The notes beneath the pieces were generated by a model. That model was given only the letters and a program-made list of their open reading frames with translations. It had not been told where the DNA came from and did no database searches. DNA of 64,000 bases, from contig NZ_JAIPME010000002.1 of the NCBI RefSeq assembly GCF_019957155.1, positions 930,001-994,000 on the forward strand. The letters run 5' to 3'. The position numbers and the translations under genes are program-made. Of the stretch, positions 51,689 to 60,780 are shown one piece after another (the stretch's first letter is position 1; every line of letters begins with the position of its first letter). The DNA comes from Anaerococcus murdochii. Its GTDB lineage: Bacteria > Bacillota > Clostridia > Tissierellales > Peptoniphilaceae.

Positions 51689-51715
51689 AAGTAGATGGAA
51701 AAGTAAGAGATTCTA
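51671..51715. repeat. 14-base direct repeat around a gene end
   Basis: AGTAAGAGATTCTA at 51671-51684 and again at 51702-51715. The first copy covers the last codons of the metallohydrolase gene, so one may be a duplication of the gene end. Confidence 0.6.
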
Positions 51716-51809
51716 TTAGAAATATTACTTATAAGGTAATTTACATTACTGATATGTAAGAAATGTTACTCAAAAGATAATTTAACACAAAACATTTAAA
51801 GGAGGACAA

Positions 51810-52574
51810 ATGGAACTTGTAACAGTAAATAATGTAAGAGTTGATTATAGACCTGGAGCAATAATCTTTGATGGCTATGAAGAATTGTTAGACCAAGCTA
51901 AGGAGATTGCAAACTATCTAAGTGGTATAGAAGTAACCCCTGACAACCTAAAAGAAAATAAGAAAATCCTTGCCAAGGTTAATAAGTCTGTAAAAGAACT
52001 TAACGATAGACGTATAGCAATCAAAAAAGAAATTAATAAACCTTATGATGAATTTGCAGAAAAGATTAAAGAAATAGAAAAGGTTGTAAAAAGTGCTGAC
52101 GAAATTGTGAGGTTTCAAGTAAGACAGCTTGAAGAACAAGAAAGGATAGATAAGGAAAAGAAATTAGAAGAAATATGGAACAAGAGGATAGGTCAATATG
52201 ATTATGCAAAACTATTTAAGTTTGACCAATTTGTTGAAGCAAGACATTTAAACAAGACCTCTACCATAAAATCAGTCGAGGAAGAGATGGTTAATTTCCT
52301 TGAAAAAGCCGAACGTGATATAGCTTTACTGACTGATTATGAAAATGGTAAAAGTCTAATTAATTCATACCTTGAAATCAAAGATTTTGCAACTGTTATA
52401 GCAATGGATAAGAAAGAAAAAGAAAGAATTGCTGAACAGGAAAAGATGCTTGATGGAGTAGAAGTGAAAAAAGAAAAAACTTATGTGTTTACTATAAGAA
52501 GTAGTAAGGATGCAAAATTAGCTGAAATGCTACTTAGAGATAATGATATTAAGTTTGAAATGATGGAAAGATAA
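51810..52574 (+). CDS. DUF1351 family phage protein
   Basis: 254 residues. A long helical coiled-coil region (about 55-150, with LAKVNKSVKELNDRRIAIKK and a Glu/Lys-rich heptad stretch) and a small alpha/beta C-terminus (TYVFTIRSSKDAKLAEML). This fits DUF1351, common in replication modules of Firmicute siphophages. Exact role unknown; it may recruit replication or recombination partners. AAAGGAGG precedes the ATG. Confidence 0.8.
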   Translation: MELVTVNNVRVDYRPGAIIFDGYEELLDQAKEIANYLSGIEVTPDNLKENKKILAKVNKSVKELNDRRIAIKKEINKPYDEFAEKIKEIEKVVKSADEIVRFQVRQLEEQERIDKEKKLEEIWNKRIGQYDYAKLFKFDQFVEARHLNKTSTIKSVEEEMVNFLEKAERDIALLTDYENGKSLINSYLEIKDFATVIAMDKKEKERIAEQEKMLDGVEVKKEKTYVFTIRSSKDAKLAEMLLRDNDIKFEMMER

Positions 52575-52657
52575 TTTAAGAAATAAATACGAAAAATGTA
52601 AGGGTATTTTACGAAATCTATAAGACAGAATGTAAGGAATATTTAAAGGAGATATAA

Positions 52658-53296
52658 ATGACAGATAAGAAAAATGAAAATTTAAGAAAAGATTTAGAGC
52701 TAGTTGAGGTTGCTTATGATAATGATGGAAAAAAAGCCATATTAAGATTTTTAGATGAAAAAAACGCCGAACTTTTGGAAGTGAATTTTAATAAACAAGA
52801 TTATATAAATGGGGAATTTGTAGATGATGAGAAAAAGGCAAAGAAAGTAGAAGAATGGTGTAAAGAATATTTTGATTGTTCTTTTGATGAACTAAAAACA
52901 AAAGAGGGGGTTAAAAAAGATATTTATAGGTATGAAAAATTTAATTCTCTTTGGGAAGTGGAGATAATTAATAAATTTGAATTAAAAGATAAAGGAAAAA
53001 TATTTGAATCAACAATCAAAGAAGTTGTAGATACAGGGGAAAAAATTTCTATAAAATTTGAACATAATGGAAAAACTTATGAGACAAAATTTCAATATAC
53101 CAGACTTGTAGAAAGTCTTGGTAGATGGATAGTAAGTCCACAAGAAAAGAACAGGCAATACGAAAAATTTGAAAAACTGTTCGGACTAAGTGTGGATGAG
53201 GGCGATAAAATAGTTGGAAAACCTATCATGGTTGAAGTTAAGATAGCGTTTGGAAAACATCCATATACTGAAATCAAAAAGCCTGAATGGGCATAA
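52658..53296 (+). CDS. Hypothetical phage protein, possible ssDNA-binding
   Basis: 212 residues. Two similar halves: residues about 10-75 (EVAYDNDGKKAILRFLDEKN) and 105-170 (IKEVVDTGEKISIKFEHNGK) both read as beta-rich units ending in W/C-rich or aromatic turns. The C-terminus, KPIMVEVKIAFGKHPYTEIK, looks like the end of an OB fold. It occupies the place where a DUF2815-type single-strand binding protein is often found before the polymerase. Function inferred from place only. Confidence 0.65.
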   Translation: MTDKKNENLRKDLELVEVAYDNDGKKAILRFLDEKNAELLEVNFNKQDYINGEFVDDEKKAKKVEEWCKEYFDCSFDELKTKEGVKKDIYRYEKFNSLWEVEIINKFELKDKGKIFESTIKEVVDTGEKISIKFEHNGKTYETKFQYTRLVESLGRWIVSPQEKNRQYEKFEKLFGLSVDEGDKIVGKPIMVEVKIAFGKHPYTEIKKPEWA

Positions 53297-53305
53297 GGAT
53301 AAGTC

Positions 53306-55090
53306 ATGTATGATGATTACCTCTTTTTCGATATAGAGGTCTTCAAATACAATTCAATGGTTGTATTTAAGGATATAGAAGAAAAGACTGTCAAGGTTTT
53401 TTCTTCTAGCCTTGATGGTTTAGACCCCTATATAATCAAGGGTACAAACATCGAAAAAGGATTTGCTAATCTTAAAAACTATGTAAAAGATAAAACCCTT
53501 GTTGGTTATAACAATCATTATTACGATGACAGGATTATGAAGGCTTTAATGACCGACCACGCTAAGGACGATGATTTTAGGCAGAAGATGGTTAAAACAG
53601 CCAATGACTCTATTATCAACAATGAACCACTTGGTTGGTTAAGAAATACTAACGATTTACCATACAAGTCACTTGATTGTTTCCAACAGATTGATGTATC
53701 AAGACCGTCACTTAAAAAGGTGGAGGGCAATATGGGGGTTTCTATCATAGAATCATCTGTACCTTTTGATATTGATAGAGAACTAACCCCTGATGAAAAC
53801 TTGGAAACTCTTAAATACTGTGAATATGACGTTTTAAATACTGTAAGAATATTTAAGATGAGAAAAGATTATTATGAGTCAAAAGACGCTGTAATCAACA
53901 TGCTTGAAGATGATTATGCAAGAGGAAAAGCTTATAAATGGAATACAACCTCTATCATTGCAAGCCTACTCGAACCGAAAAAGAAAGCACCTGCTTATAG
54001 GGTTTTACCAAGTAAGGAAACTTTATCTCATGTGAATGAAGATGTAAGGAAAATGTGGGCAGAACTTATTAAAACTACCGATTATAAGTTTGATGTTAAA
54101 AAGGTAGTTATTACCGAATTTGGTAATGAAATCGAATTTGGTTGGGGAGGTCTACACGGAACACCTAAGGGTTTTCTTGAAACTAGGAATGTAAGACTTG
54201 CGGATGTAGGTAGTATGTACCCTTCAATTCTTATAAACCTTAATGGACTTGGAGATAAGACTAAACAATACAAAGAAATACTCGATTATAGGTTGATGTT
54301 AAAACACCAAGGTAAAAAAGATGAACAAGCACCATACAAGCTTATTTTGAACTCTACTTATGGATTACTTAACAATAAGTATTCTTCACTTAACAATCCT
54401 ACTCTTGCTTATTCTATATGTATTCACGGTCAAGTTGCAGTATATGTACTTGCTAAAAGATTAGCCGAAATAGGGGCTAGGGTTATTAATATCAATACAG
54501 ATGGTGTGGCTTATACTTTTAATGGTAATGAAGATGAAATAGTCAAAAAAGAATGGGAAAAAGAATTTAAGTTAAATCTTGAAACTGATTACTTTGATAG
54601 GTGGATACAAAAAGATGTAAACAACTATATTGCTGTGACAGATAAGGGAAAAATCAAGGTTAAAGGCGGAGATGTGAATAAGTATCATGGGGACAATTTC
54701 TTTAAGAATAACGATATAGGGATAACCCATAAGGCACTCGTTGACTATCTTGTCTATGATAAGCCTGTTCAGGATACGATAATAGAAAACCTTGATAATC
54801 CAAGACTATTTCAATATATCCTACAAGCAGGAAGCACCTACAAGGGTGTTGTGACTAGGGATGAACCTGATAAATTACTTGATACAAAGGTTAATAGAGT
54901 TTTTGCAACAAAGAAAGGTATCGAAATCCTTAAAAAAAGGGCAGACGACGGACTTGTAAAGTTTGATGATACACCTGGCGAAATGTATTTATATAATGGT
55001 GAATTAGATGATTTTAAGGACTTTAGGAAGGTTGTCGATATGCAATGGTATTACGATTTGACGATGAAAAACTTACAAAGGTGGAAATGA
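53306..55090 (+). CDS. Family B DNA polymerase (phage)
   Basis: 594 residues, compact. Exonuclease domain: FFDIEVFKYN (Asp9, Glu11), VGYNNHYYDD and YCEYDVLNT. Polymerase motif A DVGSMYPSIL (Asp300), motif B KLILNSTYG (Lys345), motif C INTDGVAY (Asp399, with Asn397 where most enzymes have Asp). Metal ligands of motifs A and C are kept. It replaces the family A enzyme more usual in such phages. TPR-type inserts of protein-primed enzymes are not evident. Confidence 0.88.
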   Translation: MYDDYLFFDIEVFKYNSMVVFKDIEEKTVKVFSSSLDGLDPYIIKGTNIEKGFANLKNYVKDKTLVGYNNHYYDDRIMKALMTDHAKDDDFRQKMVKTANDSIINNEPLGWLRNTNDLPYKSLDCFQQIDVSRPSLKKVEGNMGVSIIESSVPFDIDRELTPDENLETLKYCEYDVLNTVRIFKMRKDYYESKDAVINMLEDDYARGKAYKWNTTSIIASLLEPKKKAPAYRVLPSKETLSHVNEDVRKMWAELIKTTDYKFDVKKVVITEFGNEIEFGWGGLHGTPKGFLETRNVRLADVGSMYPSILINLNGLGDKTKQYKEILDYRLMLKHQGKKDEQAPYKLILNSTYGLLNNKYSSLNNPTLAYSICIHGQVAVYVLAKRLAEIGARVININTDGVAYTFNGNEDEIVKKEWEKEFKLNLETDYFDRWIQKDVNNYIAVTDKGKIKVKGGDVNKYHGDNFFKNNDIGITHKALVDYLVYDKPVQDTIIENLDNPRLFQYILQAGSTYKGVVTRDEPDKLLDTKVNRVFATKKGIEILKKRADDGLVKFDDTPGEMYLYNGELDDFKDFRKVVDMQWYYDLTMKNLQRWK

Positions 55091-55106
55091 ATTAAGGAGA
55101 TATTAA

Positions 55107-55301
55107 ATGAAAATAAAAACAGATTATATTAAATTTTTAATGAATGGTAGAACTCAAAAAGAAATTGCAAAAGAAATGAATATAAGTCCTCAATGGCTAT
55201 CTGTAACAATATCAAAAGGTGACGCAAGTATGAATTTAGTGAACAAAATAGCTAACGTGTTAAATGTTGACCCTATTAATATTGTCATATTGGAAAATTA
55301 G
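55107..55301 (+). CDS. Small XRE-type HTH protein
   Basis: 64 residues with a single helix-turn-helix (IKFLMNGRTQKEIAKEMNIS, QWLSVTISKG). AAGGAG precedes the ATG. It sits between polymerase and primase; perhaps a regulator of the replication genes or an origin-binding protein. Confidence 0.78.
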   Translation: MKIKTDYIKFLMNGRTQKEIAKEMNISPQWLSVTISKGDASMNLVNKIANVLNVDPINIVILEN

Positions 55302-55319
55302 AGAGGTGACAAACTTTGA

Positions 55320-57134
55320 ATGTATGTCGAATTTGAAAAAGGACAAAAATATTCTAATAACGATGCCGACATTTACGATAAGCACGACTCATTTGAAGAT
55401 GCTGGCTGGTTATTAGAAGATGATGATTATGTAATTGATATTGATGAACTAGACAAAGACCTTATAAAGAAAATCATTATAAGTTTTGATATAAAAACTC
55501 AAACAGTATGGACTGATAGGGGTGTACATTTCTACTTTAAAAAGCCTTTAGATTTTAAAAGAGGGGCAAATAGGGTTTCCCCACTTGGTTTTAAATATGA
55601 AATCAAGCATAAGGGAAATACAAAGGCTGTTACCATTAAAAGAAATGGAGTTTTAAGAGATATAGAAAATGAGGGCGTGAGAGAGGAAGCACCATTCATT
55701 TTCACCTCTAATAAACGATTTGAGCCACTCTTAGGACTAGATGAGGGTGAGGGTAGGAATAATAAGTTATTCAAGCTTAGAACTCAATTAACAGGGGTTA
55801 AAGAGTGGAGAAAGATATTAGGCTTTGTCAATGAGAATATATTTGCTAAACCATTGCCAGAGGAAGAATTTCAAACCCTAACTAGGGAAATGGACTTGTC
55901 TAATGATGAAGTCAGTGAATATGAAGTTGCTGGCTATTTGATGAATGAGCTAAACTTTGTTCAATATGGGCAAAGGTACTATTTCAAAGAAGATGGTGAA
56001 TACACTAGTGAGGAGTCGATACTTAGAAAACGAGTATTTGAAAGGGTGGGTTCACAAAAGACCCGATATGTAGATGAAGTAATAAAACAGATGCAATACA
56101 GGTCAAAGAAGATAGACCAAGGAGAGATTTTTCCGATTAAGTTTAGGAATGGTTATATAGAAAATGGTCATTTTGTAGACTTAGTTATTGATTCTTTTAC
56201 CCCTTATCACATTGATATTGACTATGATGATGAAGCGGAAAAGGTAGACAAGGTTGATGAGTATATAGACCACTTAACTAACCACGATGAAGATTATAGA
56301 AATCTCTTGCTTGAAATACTTGGTCATACCTTAATCGTTGACCCTGAATTTAAAAGACTGTTAGCAAAGTTTTTCATCTTTATAGGAGATGGGGGCAATG
56401 GTAAAGGTACACTATTACAAATTATAAAGACCATATTGGGGTCTAAAAATGTTACAGGTATGTCTATATCTGAATTGTCAGATGAACGCTACCTGCCTTC
56501 ATTTAAGGGAAAACTCGCTAACCTAGGAGATGATATACAAGACCAGGCGATTAATGATAAAGATATGAAAGTTTTGAAGAACATATCCACTTGCGACTTT
56601 ATCTCTACAAGAGAACTCTACAAGGGAGCAGAAGATATGTACTTTACAGGGTCCTTAATCTTTACCTCTAACCATATGTTGAAATCTTGGGAAAAAGGTG
56701 AGTCGTACAAAAGAAGGGTGGTTTGGCTACCTATGTATACCAAGGTTAAGAAAAAAGACCCTAAGTTTATTACTAACTTGACAACGGATAAAGCATTGAA
56801 GTATTGGATTAAACTTATTGTTGATGGTTATAAGAGACTTTATGAAAATGGGGGATTTACCCACAGTCAGATTGTAGAAGATTTTAATATTTCTTATCAT
56901 GAGGAGAATAATCCTGCTTTATCATACGTCAGACAATATGACAGAGATTATTTTAATAAAAGACCTGTCAGGGAGATTTACGACGATTATGAGAATTGGT
57001 GTAAAGACAATGCTTTTAACTATTCAGAAAATATGATTAGAAATACAATCATTGAAACATTTGAAATGAAGACAAAAAATGTCAGAATAAACGGAGTGCC
57101 CACTAGATGTTTTGCTCATAATGATGAAAATTGA
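55320..57134 (+). CDS. Phage/plasmid primase-helicase (P4 family)
   Basis: 604 residues. N-terminal part (1-140) resembles a reduced primase-polymerase domain (YVIDIDELDKDL, then WTDRGVHFYFKKPL). The middle is a D5-N type linker. The C-terminal SF3 helicase has Walker A GDGGNGKGT at 356-364 (Lys362), Walker B-like LGDDIQD and the sensor-like FTSNHML. It unwinds and probably primes phage DNA. The ATG overlaps a preceding TTG context with GAGAGG. Confidence 0.9.
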   Translation: MYVEFEKGQKYSNNDADIYDKHDSFEDAGWLLEDDDYVIDIDELDKDLIKKIIISFDIKTQTVWTDRGVHFYFKKPLDFKRGANRVSPLGFKYEIKHKGNTKAVTIKRNGVLRDIENEGVREEAPFIFTSNKRFEPLLGLDEGEGRNNKLFKLRTQLTGVKEWRKILGFVNENIFAKPLPEEEFQTLTREMDLSNDEVSEYEVAGYLMNELNFVQYGQRYYFKEDGEYTSEESILRKRVFERVGSQKTRYVDEVIKQMQYRSKKIDQGEIFPIKFRNGYIENGHFVDLVIDSFTPYHIDIDYDDEAEKVDKVDEYIDHLTNHDEDYRNLLLEILGHTLIVDPEFKRLLAKFFIFIGDGGNGKGTLLQIIKTILGSKNVTGMSISELSDERYLPSFKGKLANLGDDIQDQAINDKDMKVLKNISTCDFISTRELYKGAEDMYFTGSLIFTSNHMLKSWEKGESYKRRVVWLPMYTKVKKKDPKFITNLTTDKALKYWIKLIVDGYKRLYENGGFTHSQIVEDFNISYHEENNPALSYVRQYDRDYFNKRPVREIYDDYENWCKDNAFNYSENMIRNTIIETFEMKTKNVRINGVPTRCFAHNDEN

Positions 57135-57455
57135 AAAAATGTTACATCACCCATTTTTTATCTTTGTTGGTATTTCAATGTTTGAACGAAAGTGTTACCG
57201 TTACATCTCATTTCTCAAAAGTTTTTCTATTATATTTACTTGTTTGTTTCTTTAGAAAAACAAACGTCCAGAATTTTAAAAAAGTTTTTATATATTAGTG
57301 TAACAGTTATAACTTTTAAATATTTAAAAATATAAATATTATAATATCAATACTTTGAGGAGAAAACAAGCGTTATGCAGAGTGTTATTTTGAGTTATGA
57401 TGAAAAAATGAAAATAACCATAATTATACACCAATTTTGAATAAAAGGAGGGAAT
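57135..57455. other. Gene-poor region after primase, possible origin
   Basis: 321 bases, very AT-rich. Several GTTACA/TGTAAC units (near 57140, 57190-57204 and 57299) and a hairpin GTTTGTTT/AAACAAAC (57242-57268). A 21-codon frame starts at 57375 behind GAGGAG. It may be a replication origin with iterons or simply an end of one transcript and start of the next. Confidence 0.4.
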
Positions 57456-57659
57456 ATGAATTTTGCAAGATTTAAAAAGGCTACCATTGGTTGTACCAAT
57501 GAATATGAGTTAGTGAATGTAGATAAAATTGTGAAAATTAAGAAATTCAATGCCAACTATAAAATTTGTTTTGAAAATAAAAATAATGATTTTCTAGCCG
57601 AAGATTGTGAGCACACTAGGGTTATTTTAGCGTGGTTAGTAAAAGATGAGCCTAGATAA
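57456..57659 (+). CDS. Small hypothetical phage protein
   Basis: 67 residues. KKATIGCTNEYELVNVDKIV and a second beta-rich half (YKICFENKNNDFLAEDC) suggest a small all-beta fold. AAGGAGG precedes the ATG. Not recognised. Confidence 0.65.
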   Translation: MNFARFKKATIGCTNEYELVNVDKIVKIKKFNANYKICFENKNNDFLAEDCEHTRVILAWLVKDEPR

Positions 57660-57669
57660 AGGAGGGAAT

Positions 57670-58116
57670 ATGCAACTGAAACTTTTAAAAACAGCTCGAG
57701 TTCCCGATGATATACCTTTTGTTAAAATGGGTGACGGACCTATGAGGCGTGAATTAGATATACATTGGGTGGTGGATTTTGAGTGTGACGATGATAATTT
57801 TGAGATTGAAAACAATGAAGAAAATAGAGAAATTCTAAGATTGATTATGAGAGGAGAAAGTATGAAAACCAAAAAACTAATTGAAGCTTTTAAGGATTTA
57901 AAATTTAAAACACGAATGGATTTATTCCGAATGGGGACTGAAACAGCTTATGTTTTAGAAGTTTATGATGATACGGACTTTGTTGTTGCTATATTTGATT
58001 GGGGTGACAAGGTGACTTTTAACTTAGAAGACGGTGTTTCTGAAATAGGAAGTGACAAGTCAAGTAAACTTGTAAAAATACTTTACGAATTAGTGATAAA
58101 GGAGAATGAAGAATGA
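57670..58116 (+). CDS. Hypothetical phage protein, perhaps two fused units
   Basis: 148 residues from the ATG behind AAGGAGGG; the frame is open 8 codons earlier, without support. Residues 1-65 are acidic beta-rich; at residue 65 an internal GAGAGGAGAAAGTATG supplies a full RBS and start for an 84-residue C-terminal part (MKTKKLIEAFKDLKF). It may be a fusion of two early genes or encode two products. No family recognised. Confidence 0.65.
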   Translation: MQLKLLKTARVPDDIPFVKMGDGPMRRELDIHWVVDFECDDDNFEIENNEENREILRLIMRGESMKTKKLIEAFKDLKFKTRMDLFRMGTETAYVLEVYDDTDFVVAIFDWGDKVTFNLEDGVSEIGSDKSSKLVKILYELVIKENEE

Positions 58117-58289
58117 AATTAACAGTAGGTTTTATAAACGGAAACAAGACTGATTTTATTGTTGATAAATTTGATTACAATGAATATGAAAATGTACTGA
58201 AACTTAAAAAAGATGGGAAAATGGTAGGTTTAATATCTGCCAATCAGATGACTTATTGGTTTAGCGAGGATGGTCAAGATGAATTATAA
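58113..58289 (+). CDS. Small hypothetical phage protein (58 aa)
   Basis: A 58-codon frame starting MKLTVGFINGNKTDF and ending in SEDGQDEL. GGAGAATGAAG precedes it and it overlaps the previous stop by four bases and the next start by eleven. This tight packing supports a real gene. Unrecognised. Confidence 0.6.
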   Translation: MKLTVGFINGNKTDFIVDKFDYNEYENVLKLKKDGKMVGLISANQMTYWFSEDGQDEL

Positions 58290-58446
58290 GATTGAAGTGT
58301 GTGGGATGATGAGAAACGCTCTTATGTTTTTTGTCATTGTGATAGCAATCTTAGGAGATAAGTGGGAACTTGCCAATTTGATTATGTTATACAACATAGG
58401 GATAAGTCTAACAGATATAAGTGTGAATTTGAAGGATAGAAGATGA
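58279..58446 (+). CDS. Small membrane protein of prophage (55 aa)
   Basis: 55 residues with one strong hydrophobic segment (ALMFFVIVIAIL) and a second weaker one (LANLIMLYNIGISL). Start overlaps the previous gene and its stop overlaps the next start (ATGA). Likely translationally coupled. Unrecognised. Confidence 0.55.
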   Translation: MNYKIEVCGMMRNALMFFVIVIAILGDKWELANLIMLYNIGISLTDISVNLKDRR

Positions 58447-58686
58447 ATATTTTATATCTTGTAATAGAGAAAAGTAAGAATGTAGATGATAGAGAAGTTA
58501 TTAAGATTGTTGGTGTTTGTACTCAATATAGTATTGCTCGTAGTCGTTTAAATATATATATATTGGGAAGGTTCTGTAAAAAGTGGAAATGATTTTGAAT
58601 ATGAAATCATTGGTTTAAGTCTTGATGATGTTGATAAACTGACAGGGGCTGTGAAATATTTAAAAAATAAGATTAAGGAGAAATAG
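58443..58686 (+). pseudogene. Small phage gene frameshifted in an AT dinucleotide run
   Basis: The frame from 58443 reads 49 residues to a TGA at 58590-58592. A second frame opens at 58552 and runs to TAG at 58684 (YWEGSVKSGNDFEYEIIGLS). The switch falls in six AT units at 58552-58563. One more AT unit would join both into one 81-residue protein. So either a broken gene, a slippage-controlled (phase variable) gene, or a sequencing error at the repeat. Confidence 0.6.
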
Positions 58687-58690
58687 AAAA

Positions 58691-59125
58691 ATGTGTTATG
58701 AAGAAATTAGCTACAAAGATAAACAAGATATGATTGATAGACTTGTAGGTAAAAAAATCGTTGATTGGAATCAGGATTATTTAAAGTTAGATGATGGAAC
58801 AGTAATAACTATCGAAATGACAGGGTTTGATTGTTGTGCAAGAGCTTCTGGGGAATTCAAAGATGTTGAACTAGAGGCTGTTATTACAGATATAAGATTC
58901 AACAAACCCGTTCTAAATAGCCCTTATGAGGACGGATATGAAACTTATACTACACAAGAAGTAGTTTTTATCCATAATCAAAACAAGATAGGGCAAGCGG
59001 ACTTATATGCTGATAATGGAAATGGAGATTATTACTATTCTGTGGTCGCATTTAAAATTAGAGATGTTTATTATGCACCTTTATATAGTGGAGATGGGGA
59101 AAAAGTAGATGAGCAAGAGAACTGA
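58691..59125 (+). CDS. DUF7448-like phage protein
   Basis: 144 residues. LVGKKIVDWNQDYLKLDDGT, a CC pair in GFDCCARASGEF, and VELEAVITDIRF match the small beta-rich family I know as DUF7448. Function unknown. Reads with neighbours; overlaps the following gene by 17 bases. Confidence 0.65.
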   Translation: MCYEEISYKDKQDMIDRLVGKKIVDWNQDYLKLDDGTVITIEMTGFDCCARASGEFKDVELEAVITDIRFNKPVLNSPYEDGYETYTTQEVVFIHNQNKIGQADLYADNGNGDYYYSVVAFKIRDVYYAPLYSGDGEKVDEQEN

Positions 59126-59348
59126 AATTATAAAATATCTACTTGATTTGGGATTAGACGTTAATACACAAAACGATGATATAAAATGTTATTACAACGA
59201 TAAGCATATATTTACCATTGGTGATTGGAGAGAATATCAAATTGAAGTTTTAGGCGGACTTAAAGAATGTTTTGGTGATAAGGCAAGTGAAATTTTTATG
59301 AAAATGGCGGAATATAGCTGTATAGATATTGAGGATAGGAGAAAATAA
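59109..59348 (+). CDS. Small hypothetical phage protein
   Basis: 79 residues (IIKYLLDLGLDVNTQNDDIK, GGLKECFGDKASEIFMKMAE). Helical with a short beta part. Starts within the end of the previous gene behind a GGAGATGGGGA stretch. Not recognised. Confidence 0.62.
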   Translation: MSKRTEIIKYLLDLGLDVNTQNDDIKCYYNDKHIFTIGDWREYQIEVLGGLKECFGDKASEIFMKMAEYSCIDIEDRRK

Positions 59349-59699
59349 ATGGATTTAATGACTAACCGTTGCCCCTATTGCGGTCAAAAATTAAAAGCGG
59401 GTGACGTTTTAGATGTTATGGACGGAGACGTGGAAGATGTATCGGTACAATGCCCTAATTGTGGAAAATATATGAGAGCGAGCATTAATATAATAAGTTT
59501 TTTGTCTGTTTTTAAAGAAGAAAATTATTTAAAAGAGTTGTCGGAACGCCAGAGGATTTACAAAGAGTCTTTAGAATCAGGCAGTTCCTTAAAAGATGAG
59601 AACTTTTACAGAAATATGGTCGAGTGTTTAAACGTAGAGATTGAAATCTCTACAGCTAAAGTAAAACATAATAAAAATTTAAAGGAGCAAAATAAATGA
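59349..59699 (+). CDS. Zinc-ribbon phage protein
   Basis: 116 residues. N-terminal zinc ribbon with CPYCGQ (about 8-13) and CPNCGKYMRAS (about 34-44), then a helical C-terminal part with charged residues. A paralog with the same plan lies at 61135-61488. It may bind nucleic acid or a partner; unknown. It overlaps the next gene by four bases. Confidence 0.75.
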   Translation: MDLMTNRCPYCGQKLKAGDVLDVMDGDVEDVSVQCPNCGKYMRASINIISFLSVFKEENYLKELSERQRIYKESLESGSSLKDENFYRNMVECLNVEIEISTAKVKHNKNLKEQNK

Positions 59700-60328
59700 A
59701 TAAAGCAAATAGATTAGAAGAATTGATGGATGAATTGTTAGAAACCTTTGTGGCCAAGAATGAAGATTATGGGGACTCTTTTGCTGATAGTTTTAAAGAA
59801 TTTGGGATAACAAGTGCTGTTGTAAGAATGAACGACAAGATGAATAGGATTAAGAGCCTATCAAAGAAAGGTGATAGGCAAGTGAAAGATGAGTCTTTGA
59901 GGGATAGTTTGATGGACCTTGCTAATTATGCTTTGATGACGGTAATTGAGCTTGAAGATAAGGGTGAGGAAAGAGAAGAACCATCAAGCTTTGTTAGTAG
60001 ACACCTCGGTTTTAAACCAGAGGACATAGTTTGCGAAGGTGGTAGTTTCATTTTTACAGGGACTTTACGAAATTCAGATGAAGAAGATGATGAACTTTGC
60101 GATTATGAAGATGAATATGATGAGAATGATTGGTATCTACAAGTGAGTGAGTCGGATTTATATATAATAATGGACGGATTGGCGGAAACAGAATGTTATT
60201 GTGTTGAAAATGAACGTGTAATCCCAGAAGGGTTTTATGATTTGAGACGAAGGGTTGACCATTTAATGAAGGAAATTGAAGATGATGAAGAAAGCGATTA
60301 CGAAGCTGGGAGGCAGGAGAATTTATGA
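59696..60328 (+). CDS. DUF1599/Nmad1-like nucleotide-modification protein
   Basis: 210 residues. The first 90 match the Nmad1 domain (DUF1599): FVAKNEDYGDSFADSFKEFG, then RMNDKMNRIKSL and LRDSLMDLANYALM. The domain occurs in phages with altered nucleotides or dNTP metabolism. The C-terminal 110 residues are very acidic (SDEEDDELCDYEDEYDEND) and unassigned, so the protein may be a fusion. The next gene starts four bases before its stop. Confidence 0.8.
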   Translation: MNKANRLEELMDELLETFVAKNEDYGDSFADSFKEFGITSAVVRMNDKMNRIKSLSKKGDRQVKDESLRDSLMDLANYALMTVIELEDKGEEREEPSSFVSRHLGFKPEDIVCEGGSFIFTGTLRNSDEEDDELCDYEDEYDENDWYLQVSESDLYIIMDGLAETECYCVENERVIPEGFYDLRRRVDHLMKEIEDDEESDYEAGRQENL

Positions 60329-60780
60329 GGATTGACGAGCTAAAAAGGATTGCAGAAGAAAATGGATATGAGTTTCACGATGAGCATGGACTAATTACAA
60401 TTAGCAGAATAAGTCTCGACTATGAAAATATTGTGAAAATATCCAAGGGTAGATTAAATTGTTTATGGATTCACAATACCCGTTGTGATGATAAAGATTT
60501 AAACGTGATTAAGGCAGCGATTGATTTTGCAGAAACACCTCCAGAGGATAGGGAGGAAGAGCAGAAGTTTTGGATTCAACATAGGTTTATGGTTAGTAAG
60601 AATTTACTCCCTGTAAATTTGGTCTGGAATAAGTTAAAAGATGTGTATAGGTCTATTAATTTAAAGGTGGATAACCACATTTACCAAGCACAGTTTACCT
60701 TTAAAGAATATGAGGAAATCAAGAAAAAGCTTAATACTGATTTGAAAGATTTTGAGTTGGTGGAGGTTGTAGATGAATGA
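60325..60780 (+). CDS. Hypothetical phage protein
   Basis: 151 residues. N-terminal RIDELKRIAEENGYEF and a short beta hairpin, then FAETPPEDREEEQKFW, a stretch also seen in small phage proteins with two-domain layout. Not assigned. Starts and ends overlap the neighbouring genes. Confidence 0.65.
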   Translation: MRIDELKRIAEENGYEFHDEHGLITISRISLDYENIVKISKGRLNCLWIHNTRCDDKDLNVIKAAIDFAETPPEDREEEQKFWIQHRFMVSKNLLPVNLVWNKLKDVYRSINLKVDNHIYQAQFTFKEYEEIKKKLNTDLKDFELVEVVDE

